Origin: Lucinisca nassula
Taxonomy: Eukaryota; Mollusca; Bivalvia; Lucinida; Lucinidae
Assembly (NCBI GenBank): GCA_963580285.1
Contig: OY757021.1
Span: 94,785,221-94,849,220, forward strand
Direction: 5' to 3'
Length of the DNA stretch: 64,000 nt
A program made the position numbers and the translations under genes. Positions 11,173-21,107 of this stretch are shown one piece after another; positions within the stretch are counted from its first letter, which is position 1; each line of letters begins with the position of its first letter. Under the pieces are notes generated by a model. That model ran no database searches, had not been told where the DNA came from, and was given only the letters and a program-made list of their open reading frames with translations.

Positions 11173-11954
11173 TGGGTCTATTTACTTAACTCTAAATATG
11201 CATGTATATTTGTATATATTGTATTTACAACTTTAACCCTTCTGGTACCAAATGGAATCTTACTTCTTATATATAGCAAGAGTACATTTCAAAATTCAGG
11301 GGTGTCAGGTTGTGTTGTCTTCAAAATTTATTAGAAAAATGCATTACGAGAAAACATCCGTGTGACATAGTGCAATTTTCAAACCTCAAAAACGTAATTT
11401 TTCTGATGAAAATTTGTGATAATTTTCTTATTTATACTCCAAACATAGGTTTTGTGTGCTCGTTAGAACTGCCTCGTTGAGGCGGTTCTAACGCGTACCC
11501 ACAACCTAAGTCTTGGAGCAGAAGTAAGGCAAATAATGTATACCCCCATAAACCCCAGTTTTCTCTATATAAAGTGGGGTTTAGGGGGGGGGGGGTCTAT
11601 ACTTGTTCACGTGATGGGCCTTTCCTTTTTGCAAACAGTGTATGCCCTAATCAGAGGCCATGTTCTGCGGCATCCGATTGGGGCCTGAAGAAATAGTTGG
11701 GGCTGCATGATCCATCCGCGCAGAGCTGAAACCGGCCGCAAACGAGTACTGCGTCCGCTTAGAGGATATAATCTTGTGTGATTGCTCAAATGTAACTGTT
11801 AGGCTGTTTTCCATATGTTTTCTCATATTATACATTTTTGTATTTACAAGCTAAAAATGAAGTTAATATGTTCTCTTTATTTTGTTCTTTTCTATGTCTT
11901 ATTCATATTGCCAAGATACGTCCAGTTTGAGAGCATTCTTGTTTGACGTTATAT

Positions 11955-12245
11955 ACCGTTACGCTCGACCCCCGCCCAACAGGGCTTGAAGAAATAGATC
12001 GGCTGCATGATGTTTCCACGCAGAGATGAAACCGGAGTTCTGGTAAACCACTTAGAGGATCTAAGCCTGTCCAGTCAAAGCAGTGCTTATAAACCCTATT
12101 GGTTTCATTGGGCGGCAGGGCTTGGGATGTCATATTTCATCTCAATGTCGGATAAAAGTCCCACAAAATTGGAAGCAACGTCTCCAAAGTGACATATACA
12201 GTGTTGATGGGGACGTTAAACCTCAAATTAAACAAACATAAACAA
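11955..12245 (+). repeat. Family-A SINE, right arm of foldback
   Basis: It starts near cgacccccgcccaac, then cttgaagaaatagatcggc, cctattggtttcattggg, gtcccacaaaattggaagc and the tail ggggacgttaaacctcaaat. It mirrors 8195-8495. Confidence 0.85.
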
Positions 12246-12304
12246 ACATAGCATTACGATAACACACCCTTGCGACATAGTGCTTTTCTTCTTCTTAATA
12301 CTGT

Positions 12305-12612
12305 TTGTTTGTTTGTTTTGGAGTTTAACGGCCCAGTCAACACTATTTAGGTCATTTTTGAGCCGGTCAGTTTACCTATCCACACTTTCCTGGGCAGGCT
12401 TATACGTAAGCGGTTAACCAGTACAGTGCACATTCTTTCGCCAGAAACTGACAACTGCCCTTCTTGAATCAGCGGAAGGGAGAGAATGACCGTAGAAAAG
12501 ATTTCATGATCAATCTCCACGAAAGAATGTTGCCGACCCCGGCGGGAGTCGAACCCGCGTCCTCCTGATCACCAGTCAGACGCGCATCCGACTGAGCTAC
12601 CGAGGCCGGCTT
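12305..12612 (-). mobile_element. tRNA-headed SINE (complete)
   Basis: Reverse copy. The - strand starts gccggcctcggtagctcagtc (A box) with B box gggttcgactcccgcc. The body has gcgaaagaatgtgc, and the tail has gtgttgactgggccgttaaac and (caaa)n. It lies only in the right foldback arm, so it arrived after the arms formed. Confidence 0.88.
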
Positions 12613-13052
12613 CTTAATACTGCAAACAAAGGTTGTAGTGCTCGTAGGCGGTTCTATTGAGGACTCACAACCTATGTATAAGAGCATCCAGTGCCTCTCT
12701 CTCTCTCTCTTTTCCAGCTAAATTCTAAATTAAGCCACCCAATCAACTGAGGTAATGGCCAGATATGACCGACTCAGTATAAGAAGATTGTGGGTACTGG
12801 TTAGAACAGCCTCGCCGAGGCGGTTCTCACAATCTATGTTTTGAGCAGATGTATGAAAATATAAGATAATTTTAACTGAAAAGCGAAAAGTGAATTCTAC
12901 ACTATATATTAAATATTGGCTGCATATGCAGCTGCATTTTATAGTTTTCTATAATAGCTGCATTACCTATGATTTCCTTATTGGCTGCATTTTCCTATAT
13001 TTTTAATATAGCTGCACTAAAGTGCTGCGTTTTATACTGACCCTATATTTTC

Positions 13053-13854
13053 TTGTCGCTTTTTCCTGGTAAGCAAACAACCGGCAGAAGGTGGAACTTT
13101 TCCTTTAACCATAAGGGTCCGACGTAGATTTATTTTCCTCAGAAGTATTATAAATGAGCAAATTGAACCCATAATGATATGTGGATCTTTGCATATGTCA
13201 GAAATCCAGAAAAAATACGTGTGGAAATCGTCATTTTTTTTCTTGACGCTTTCTTGTTTCCAGATACTTGGCCGGCACCGTTTTTGCATAATAAAGCCTT
13301 AAAAACATTAACAAAACAAAAAAAAAAACAAAAAAAAAAAACAGAATTATTAGTAAATCTGTTTCTCTCTATATTAATGCTTATGTATAGATATAAATAT
13401 CTTATTAAATCTATCACATGTAGGCTAGTATCTAGCGAAACAAAAGTTAAAATCCCTTCATGACGCTTTTTCATCAGTCGATAAAGCTAGACGACAGGTC
13501 TGATATGCATTTATGGGCTTCTAAAGGAACTTGTATGGACACAAAATTACACGTTTAAGTTTGCCAATGTCTGGTCTTATCTGATTACCAGAAAGATTGA
13601 ATACAAGTGTTAAAATATGTTCTTGACGCTTTCTTGTCGCTCAATACTTGTCTTTAGAAGCTTTTCAGAGTCGGGATTACACAGTTGTTCGGAGCAAACT
13701 TTAAGGGCATCTAATGAACTTGTGTTGGCAAAAATATACCAGGAAGCATAGAAAATGTTATAAAAGATCAAATCTGCCTTAGATGTAGATAAAAAATGTT
13801 TAAAAACGTTCTTGTCGCTTCTTGACGCTTCTTGTCGCTTCTTGACACTTCTTG
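13053..13854. other. Right flank of the outer element, no gene
   Basis: AT-rich DNA with spaced complements of the aagcgacaagaa motif and a poly-A-like run at about 13318-13342. The open frames here are short and have no recognisable motif. I see no coding function. Confidence 0.55.
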
Positions 13855-13984
13855 TCGCTTTATAGTGAGACCGGAGATAATGGCCAAATATTTTATTGCG
13901 ACAAAGTATCCTTAGACAAATACTTACCTGCCTTCATTTATCTTCCTAGGACTACCCCTGATAATGCGAGCATCAGCCAAATGA

Positions 13985-14092
13985 GCTCCTTGTACCATTT
14001 TTCACGCCTTTGGTATGACGCCGCCGGGAATCGAACCCGTGACCTCCCATTCCTGAAGTGGTCACTCTACAATTAAGCTATCAGGGCCGGCC
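13985..14092 (-). repeat. tRNA-derived SINE head
   Basis: The - strand reads cggccctgatagcttaattg (A box) and B box gggttcgattcccggc, next to a (gata)n tract at 14090-14106. It resembles a tRNA but sits in the SINE setting of this window. The anticodon arm is imperfect, so I do not call a functional tRNA. Confidence 0.7.
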
Positions 14093-14106
14093 GATAGATA
14101 GATAGC

Positions 14107-14520
14107 ACAAAGTCATCACCCAGTCATACTATTTGCCGGTTGTTGACAAAAGAAAAAACATCCTTTGTCATTTATTGCCATTGTAAACACTGTTTTTATG
14201 TAAGCATGCCTTTTGTTTGATTTGAAACGATGATCTTTACCTTAAAACAAAGTAGAAATGCTTATGCTTGTAATTAATGATTTCTAGAAGAATCAGGATT
14301 ATTTTGATGATATTTTACTTGTCATATTTACGGTGGTTATTACAAGGCGGAATGGTCTGTTTTAATAAAAATACATGTAACAAATCCAGGTTGTTTCGCC
14401 CTGAATGGCCTGATTTAGCGGTGGGTCGATTTGCCCTTATTTCTCCAGACTCCTGTGAGTGTTTTTTGCTCAAGGACTAAATTTATGCATGTTTTATTTA
14501 GACAGTTGATCATACAAGCA
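14107..14520. other. Unassigned spacer
   Basis: A 67-codon open frame at 14277-14480 has no recognisable motif and no splice context I trust. Nothing else was seen. Confidence 0.4.
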
Positions 14521-14539
14521 GGAGGACGTTAACTGGAGG

Positions 14540-14705
14540 CCCCCTGTGCAGGAAGAACCATCACCTGTGCAGGTTAAAGATCCCTACCGTAATCACATGA
14601 TTACTGTGTAGGCTTTCATCCTGCAAACCTGGAGTGTATGTAATGTACACCTGCGGTAATGGTCAAATGTGACCAACGCAGTACCGGTAGATAGATAGAT
14701 AGAGG
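14540..14705 (+). repeat. GATA-tailed SINE fragment
   Basis: The 3' body (taatggtcaaatgtgaccaac, gcagtaccg) ends in gatagatagatagag. The same body occurs at 12712-12785, 19055-19152 and, split by the 7.6 kb element, at 6270-6309 plus 13874-13900. Confidence 0.6.
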
Positions 14706-14741
14706 AACTACTGTGATCTGGTAGCTAGTGTTTTATCATTT

Positions 14742-15045
14742 TTGTTGTTTGATTTGAGGTTTAACATCCCCGTCAACACTGTAAAGGTCATTTTGGAGAC
14801 GTTGCTTCCAATTTTGTGGGACTTTTACCCGACTCTGAGATGAAATGACATCTCAAGCCCTGTCGCCCAATGAAACCAATAGGGTTTATAAGCATGGACG
14901 GTCTGCCTCGCGCCGCGGTTCCTGGACAGGCTTAGATCCTCTAAGCGGTTTACCAGTACTAGTGTGCGGGCCAGATTCAGCTCTGCGTTGAAGCATCATG
15001 CAGCCCATATATTTCTTCAAGCCCCTGTGGGCGGGGGCGAATGTT
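14742..15045 (-). repeat. Family-A SINE
   Basis: Reverse copy: tail tttgatttgaggtttaacat, body gtgggacttttacccgactc, and 5' end cctgtgggcgggggcgaa. It is nearly full length. Confidence 0.85.
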
Positions 15046-15202
15046 TTATCAGTTATCAGTTAATCACATTCTTCAAGTATTAATGACAATGTTCAAAATG
15101 CCTTATTTTAAAGGGGCTGTCTTAACACAGGTATAAGCAGTGAAAGCCAAAAGAAAGTCCAAGGTTTTTACTTTTACATTTCAGGAGGTGGAATTTTTTT
15201 TT

Positions 15203-15430
15203 TTTTTTTTTGGTTTGGGTTTTACGGCCCTTTCAAGATTATTTCACTCATATCGAGCCGATCGTTAATCATAGGTGGGCGAAAACCGGAGTACCCGGAG
15301 AAAAACCACCTGACCTTCCGTTGCAGAACTTGGCGTCTCACACGTGATCCGAGCGAGGCTCGAACCCACGGTGGTGAGAGACCTAATGACTAAGAGTCAG
15401 CGCTCTTATCCATTAGGCCACGGAGGCCCG
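15203..15430 (-). repeat. tRNA-headed SINE (Lys-like head)
   Basis: The - strand starts gggcctccgtggcctaatgg (A box) with B box gggttcgagcctcgc. The body reads gagacgccaagttctgc and the tail is taaaacccaaaccaaaaa. The anticodon region gactcttagtc looks Lys-like. The body and poly-A tail show it is a SINE, not a tRNA gene. Confidence 0.82.
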
Positions 15431-15639
15431 TAGGAGGTGGAATTAAAGAATGACTCCATTAATAAGCCCCTATACATGACACAAATTTTTCAGATTTAAG
15501 GGAAAAAAAAAAGGATGACTCCTGTCTCCTTTTTCATCTCACTTGATATGAATACAATCATTGATAGTCAATATACACGGCAAATGCATGAACACATCAA
15601 CAGGGTAGGCCCCCCCCCACCCACACACACACACACACT

Positions 15640-15910
15640 GGGGCTGTCAGAAATAGATTAGATTGGGCTGCAAGGTGCTTCCACGCAGAGATGAAACCAA
15701 CTGCACATGAGTACTGGTAAACCACTTAGAAGGTGTAAGCCTGTCCAGGAAAAGTTGTGCTAGTCGAGACGACCAGTTTCATTGGGCAGCAGGGCTTGAG
15801 ATGTCATTTCATCTCAATGTCGGGTAAAAGTCCCACAAAATTGGAAGCAACATTTCCAACATGACCTAAATAGCATTGATGGGGACGTTAAACCTCAATT
15901 CAAACAAATA
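15640..15910 (+). repeat. Family-A SINE preceded by (ac)n
   Basis: The body runs from ggggctgtcagaaatagatt through ttccacgcagagatgaaacc to the tail ggggacgttaaacctcaatt. A CCCACAC microsatellite at 15609-15640 precedes it. Confidence 0.82.
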
Positions 15911-16261
15911 ATAGGCTAGGTCGAGAAGTTTCTGCTGAACCTTACCCAAACCCAAGAGTCACACACCATTGTCACCTCTGAACATTTAGGTCTACTAATG
16001 ATTAACATTATAATAGAGTGGGATTTACAGTGTTTGTTTGTGTGTTTTAATGTTGAGTTTAACGACCAAGTCAACACTATTTTGGTGAAGTCGAGCTGAT
16101 CATTTTACCTGACTAAGCTTTTCCTGGAAAGAATTCTTCAGGGCATCACTATAGGCCTGGTACCTACGATATTGACTGTTGTTTAATTTTGATGCCCTTG
16201 TTTGAGTTGAAGTACATGCAGTCACAGGGGTCAAGTATTTATCTTTATTAAGACAGTTCTC

Positions 16262-16815
16262 GTTAACTCCAAATTTGGAGTGATTACCGGGTATGCCCCC
16301 AACTTTGAAGAAGTTGGAGCGGCATATTGCTTCTGCCCTGTCCGTCCGTCCATTACGCTTTAAGTACCTAGGTAAAATACAGAATGGCTTGAGCTAGGAT
16401 CTTGAAATCATATATCATGGCATGATCATGAAAAATAAGCAGACCCATATTGTTTTCTTTTCCGTCGGACTTGTCCTTGCGGAGTTATGCCCCTTTTTTG
16501 ACTTATGCATTGTGGCTATAGGGAAACCTTGTGAACAAAATATCTGGAGAACCGCTTGAGCTAGGCTAATGATATTTGGTATACAGTTTGGGTCTAATGT
16601 GTAGATGACCTGATTAACTTTTGACGGAATTCTGAAAATATTTAATGGAGTTATGCCCCTTTTTGGACTTATATATTTTGGCTATAGTGAAACCTTGTGA
16701 ACAAAATAACTGGAGAACCACTTGAGCTAGGCTCATGATATTTGGCAGTCTGTTTGCTACTAAGGCATAGATGACCTGAATTGTTTAAAATCTGTTAATA
16801 TTTGACGGTTTATTT
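16262..16815 (+). repeat. Pearl-like repeat
   Basis: It has a hairpin-like head (gcccccaactttgaagaagt), a tgtccgtccgtcc tract, then two units of about 170 bases (ggctatagggaaaccttgtga, repeated near 16675) with gagaaccacttgagctaggc. No CTAGTT-type 3' end is seen. Confidence 0.55.
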
Positions 16816-16828
16816 TTAATGCAAATGA

Positions 16829-18000
16829 TCATGTGGTACTGTTTACTGTCCCATTTAGGGACAAGCATATGGTTGGGGCATAGTGTTTCAGAAACACAAT
16901 TTCTGTGTACTCCAGCTTTTCATTTCTGATTCCAACTCTTTGGAAAGTCTCAATAGAAAGGTATGGTAAAACCACTGTATCCGAGTGTATCTTATAAAAG
17001 AAGGTTAAAGAGGACTGCTCACGACGGGCCTCCAGCCATTCCAGCTCATTGAGCATTTCCCCAACACTACTTCTGTTCTGCCATCACCTGCAAGTCCATC
17101 AGGCAGCCGTCCTCTGAACCTTCTCAACCTGTTGAATCTGAGTTTTAACATGGGTGTGCCAAACAGGTGATGCATACATAGTTGAGGTCGAACCAATGTT
17201 TTGTATGCAACATCCTTTGTCTGACTAGGAGCAAAAGCCAAATTGCGTCTAAGAGATCCTAATGTCCTAGTTAACTTGGATGTACATGTAATCTCAGAAA
17301 TATGTTGACCTCAATCCAGATTATCAGTGATGGTGATGCCAAGATATTTTGCGGATTGGACATGCTCCAATGTGTGCTGATGTTCATGTAGTGAGTAGTC
17401 AAATTTAATCTGATTGTCTGGAGGGTGCCGTGACACATGGATACAGACTAACAGGCTCCCAGTCGCCAAGATGCCTGAATTTTTGCCTGGGCGCCTAAGT
17501 TTTAAATAAAAATGCGTATAAACTTAATGTAAAATTTAGATTCATGGCAGTCTGGGCGCCTAAAGCAAATTGCTTAGTCTGTTTCTGTGTGACACCCTCA
17601 ATGAATGACATTTGGCCACATTGAACTTCATTTGCAAATCAACCTGCCAACTTGCTAGTCTATCCAGGTCATCTTTTAAAGATAAGGCAGTCAGAAATAC
17701 AAAACACAGTCATCAGCAAACAAACGAACAGATGACCTGATGTTATCGTAAGATCATTGATAAATACCAAGAAAAGGACCGGTCCAAGTACCGAACCTTG
17801 TTTTGTTTTTGTTTTATTTGAGGTTAAACGTCCCCTTGTGGGACACCAGATAAAACAGGGACTGGATCCGACGCTTGGCCATCAAGTACAACTTGTTGTC
17901 AGTGTCCAGAGAGGCATGAGCTAATCCACTTCACTGTGAATCCTCTTACATGTATCATCCCATAATGATCCAGTTTATACAATAGCCTCCTGTGAGGAAC
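16829..18000 (-). pseudogene. Eroded LINE reverse transcriptase
   Basis: On the - strand, RT blocks appear in order but in different frames. They are a finger block with L-D-H-Y-G-M-I-H-V-R-G-F (about 17975-17930), then Q-G-S-V-L-G-P-V-L-F-L-V-F-I-N-D-L (about 17800-17750). The catalytic F-A-D-D-C-V-L-Y follows (about 17725). Finally comes the thumb block A-P-S-Q-T-K-D-V-A-Y-K-T-L-V-R-P-Q-L (17220-17165). A fragment of family-A SINE tail (17815-17845) sits inside the G-V-P-Q-G loop. The layout fits a CR1/Jockey-type LINE. It has many stops and shifts and is inactive. Confidence 0.78.
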
Positions 18001-18420
18001 TTTTGTGACATACATGTATTATACACTTATTCAAATACTATCTCTGATAATAGTTGTCAACTTGGGCCTCATTCTGAAATGCATGTGCAGGCTGCAGAAA
18101 TACATTACACAGACAGGATTTTTGGAGTTTCGTCAGAAAAATGCTACAATGTTGCATTAACCTGTGACATAAGGTCAAATTCTATTTTTCTATTAAATAC
18201 ACACAATATCATAGGTACCTGGCCTATAGTGATGCCCTAAAGCATTCTTTTTTCCCAGAACTATACTTCAATGGAATAGTCTTCCCTCATCTGCGGTAGT
18301 CCGCAGAGGAGTTCAAAGCCTGTACAGTGTAGATTGGGACTCAGAGGTATGCGTTTTAGTATACCTCTGTTATTTAGATTGTAAATAGTTTTAAGGACTC
18401 ATCCAGTGTCCTCTCCTTTT

Positions 18421-19060
18421 TTATCCCCCCAGAATCTTTGATTCGGGGGTGGGGGCATATAGTATTTGTCCTATTTGTCTGTCTGTCCATGTCTGTTTGT
18501 TTGTCTGTCTGTCAGTCACAAAAACTTTAACCTTGATCATAACTTCAAAAGTATTTGACCTAGCCTCGGCCCCCGCCCATAAGGGGCTTGAAGAAATATA
18601 TGGGCTGCATGATGCTTCCACGCAGAGCTGAATTCGGCCCGCACACTAGTACTGGTAAACCGCTTAGAAGATCTAAGCCTGTCCAGGAACGGCGGTGCGA
18701 GGCAGACCGTCCATGCTAATAAACCCTATTGGTTTCATTGGGCGACAGGGCTTGAAATGTCATTTCATCTCAATGTCGGGTAAAAGTCCCACAAAATTGG
18801 AAGCAATGTCTCCAAAATGACCTTTACAGTGTTGACGGGGACGTTTAACCTCAAATCAAACAAAACAAAAAAACAAACAAATTTGACCTAGCCCCATGAA
18901 ACTTCACACTCTTATTCACATCACAAGGGCTACATCCTGACCAAGGGCCATAACTCTGTTGTCATTTTTGGCTGAATTATCTCCCCTTGAAATTTCACAA
19001 AATCTCAGAAATTGGCTCCCACGGGGGGCATTGGTCACCTATAGTGACAGCTCTTGTTTT
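18421..19060 (+). mobile_element. Pearl/Helitron-like element carrying a SINE
   Basis: The head hairpin is ccccccagaatctttgattc with gggggcatatag, followed by a tgtctgtctgtcc tract. The body has gaccatttgacctagcc-type text, and the end is acggggggcattggtcacct plus the hairpin tcacctatagtgac. The family-A SINE at 18566-18880 splits it. Confidence 0.65.
18566..18880 (+). mobile_element. Reference copy of family-A SINE, 13-bp target duplication
   Basis: atttgacctagcc lies at 18553-18565 and again at 18881-18893, so the borders are exact. The 315-base SINE opens tcggcccccgcccataagg. It carries gcttccacgcagagctgaat, cctattggtttcattggg and gtcccacaaaattggaagc, and ends in gacgtttaacctcaaatc and (caaa)n. 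I see no clear tRNA A/B boxes, so its promoter type is unclear. Confidence 0.92.
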
Positions 19061-19616
19061 TTTTAAGCTAAATTCTAAATTTAGCCTCCCACCCAGCTGA
19101 GTTAATGGCCAAATATGACCGACTCAGTATATGAAGATAGATAGATAGATGTGGGAAAGGTTTCTGATGACACCGATCCTTCATCATTGCAATAAAATTC
19201 AATAGGAGATTGGCGTTCATCCTCGCCCTCATTTCTACCAACTTTGTCTGAAGAAATGGATACAGAATTGTGGTTGACTGAAAAGGCGTTTTAACGCTGG
19301 TTTGGACCGAGCAGAAATATTTTGTGGTGGCACAATCAGAGTTTCTTCATTGAAATGAAATCAAAAGTCAGCCGACCAGGAACGGATGCACGGGAAGTGT
19401 AAACGGCAACAAGGTTGGTCTAAAAAGAGCAAAGCAGTATAACGGAAAACTGGAAAAGGGCGGGGTGCGCATGCATCCAACACTGGTGCGTTGTACAACA
19501 TTTTAATGCGCATATCGGTGCAGACATTGGTTTCTGTTGCGCCATATTGGATTTTAACATGCGAATGGCACATGGCATGGCCCCAAAATAATCCCTGTTA
19601 AACTTCCGTCTTTCAT

Positions 19617-19932
19617 CACGAAAACACGCCTATATAAATTGGACCCCTTGAATCCCACTTTCATATAGTAAAACTGGACCGTAAAACCCAAACCAAAAAA
19701 AAAAAAAAAAAAAAAAAAAATAGTAAAACTGGAGTTTACAGGGGTAAACCTTATTTTTCTTATTTCTGCTCTATAATATAGATTGTGGGTACTCGTTAGA
19801 AGTTCTAATGAGTACCCGCAATCTATATTTTGAGCAGAAATAAGAAAAATATCACAATTTTGAGCAGGGATAAGAAAAATATCATGCCCCTGATTAAAGT
19901 TTACAATGCATTTGTATAGGCGTGTTTTCGTA
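19617..19932. mobile_element. Miniature TIR element, ends CAT(C/T)ACGAAAACACGCC
   Basis: Ends catcacgaaaacacgcctat and ataggcgtgttttcgtaatg are inverted partners. Inside are taaaactggagtttacaggg, the palindrome ttctgctctataatatagat with its partner, and an inserted poly-A SINE tail (19680-19722). Other copies: 30530-30745, 42238-42482, and one split at 56446-56489 and 59388-59575. Confidence 0.8.
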
Positions 19933-19994
19933 ATGGGACCCTAATCTTTGTCTTTGCTGGTTGTACAGTTTGTGTTACATCAAGTTAACAAGTT

Positions 19995-20240
19995 TGTGTA
20001 ATGAACACCCATGTATACTCCACTTTATATAGAGAAAACTGGGGTTTACAGGGATGAATATACAATATTTTTCTTACTTTTGCTCCAAGACATAGGTTTT
20101 GGGTACTTGTCAGAACCACCCCTTTAAGGCAGTTCTGATGAGCACCCACAATCTATGTATAAAGTTAAATAAGAAATTTATTACAAATATTTCATCAGAA
20201 AATAATGGGTTTTGGAGATTTAGAGAATGTATAGTAGCAG
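19995..20240. mobile_element. Variant of the same TIR family (GGGGTTTA subtype)
   Basis: tagagaaaactggggtttac and the palindrome around aaccacccctttaaggcagtt match the copies in the foldback arms (8900-9178, 11343-11618) and at 44135-44397. The left end begins taatgaacacccatg. Confidence 0.6.
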
Positions 20241-20960
20241 GGTTCGACATTAACCCAAGACCGAAGGACATTGTCTAGTGAAAAGTCGGTCAGGTCAAGT
20301 TAAGTCCATGGCTAGCTGTTCCGAATGGTCCAGTTGAAAAACTGCCACCACAGTTATTAAAATTCCATTTTAAACTCCGCTTTATTTCTTTTTCAATTTG
20401 TTGCTGTAGTGTTTACTATCTATATGAATAAGTAGTAATAGAATATAATCATATGACTTGAACTAATGTATCACTTTATTATGATTTTCATTATTTCTTC
20501 GGGCCAGTTGAACTTAGATCAGGTCCAGTGCATCTCAAGATTTACAGGACACCTTGTCCAGTTATTTAAAAAGTTAATGTTGAATCCTGAGCAGTTGCAG
20601 TTAGATTGACTAGGGGGAGCTATTCAGGTGTTGTCAAATTCGCTGATTCCACCCAAAGATTCGGTAGAGTGCCTTTCGCATGCTTTCTGTAAACGGACAA
20701 AATGGTCATATTCGCTATAGCTTTGTTTGTGTTATACATGTAGCTGAATTCACGCAATCTGCTGACTTGGTTTACCTTTTTGTCAATAGAACATTCCAAA
20801 GGCAGATGCAGACAATAGCTCTGCCTAGTCAATCTTATCTGCGACTACTGCATGTATGCACATGTATGATGTGTAATGTAATGGTACGTCTTATCATGCC
20901 CTGATTAAAGTATCAATGCTTATACAGACAGAAAGGGTGAATAACTTGCTGAATGAGCTG
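20241..20960. other. Upstream region of bora
   Basis: Single-copy-looking DNA. A possible 3' splice site (cttatacag) near 20923 could start the 5'-UTR part of the first coding exon. No TATA box or CpG-rich promoter could be identified with confidence. Confidence 0.35.
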
Positions 20961-20979
20961 ACTGTTGATTCTGCTGGAC

Positions 20980-21107
20980 ATGGATGAAGGGGCAGCTTCT
21001 GGTATTCCAGTGACTGCCACTACCCCAAAGAGTTTTCCATACAGATATGCAGCAACACCAGGAAGTTCTGTCAAGAGGGAGGCAGGCCTTGTCGACCCTT
21101 TGTGCAG
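20980..21107 (+). CDS. bora: bora exon 1 (residues 1-42)
   Basis: Starts M-D-E-G-A-A-S-G-I-P and ends in tgcag before gtaaat, leaving two bases of a codon. It has a Ser/Thr-Pro-rich character (T-P-K-S-F-P, A-T-P-G-S-S) like the rest of the N-terminal extension. An in-frame stop 21 bases upstream supports this ATG. Confidence 0.8.

Larger units (their letters stand above)
7629..13043. mobile_element. 5.4 kb foldback element with Ulp1-PHD loop
   Basis: Perfect 9-bp duplications (tatattttc at 7620-7628 and 13044-13052) flank ends that read gggtcagtataaaacgcagc inward from both sides. The inverted arms run about 7629-9335 and 11190-13043. They share, in mirror order, the tgcagctgcatatgcagc block, a palindrome, a family-A SINE (8195-8495 against 11955-12245), a GGGTTAA miniature element and the text ending gttgtaaatacaatatatac. 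The arms have since diverged: the right arm gained the SINE at 12305-12612 and the left arm has an extra 7930-8150. The 1.9 kb loop holds a broken protease/PHD gene. The duplication length suggests a Mutator-like element. No DDE transposase is visible, so it is either non-autonomous or a decayed autonomous copy. Confidence 0.8.
6310..13873. mobile_element. Outer 7.6 kb element, ends GGTCTCACTATAAAGC
   Basis: The left end (from 6310/6311) reads ggtctcactataaagcgac; the right end at 13855-13873 is the reverse complement. The terminal repeat runs about 65 bases and is built of alternating gcgacaagaa and gcgtcaagaa decamers. Scattered aaaaagcgacaagaa motifs recur inside both flanks (6546, 6773, 6961; complements near 13055, 13245, 13457, 13622), as an array of transposase sites would. 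The flanks are gagataatg(g) at 6301 and gagataatg(g) at 13874. Joining them restores cccaatcaactgag-ataatggccaaata, the body of a GATA-tailed SINE also seen at 12712 and 19070. Its own 1.3 kb and 0.8 kb arms encode nothing I can recognise. It contains the 5.4 kb element at 7629-13043. Confidence 0.75.

Noticed and set aside
12541..15430. tRNA genes at 12541-12612, 13985-14092 and 15360-15430
   Set aside because: Each has A and B boxes but is joined to a SINE body and tail, and the acceptor stems do not close properly.
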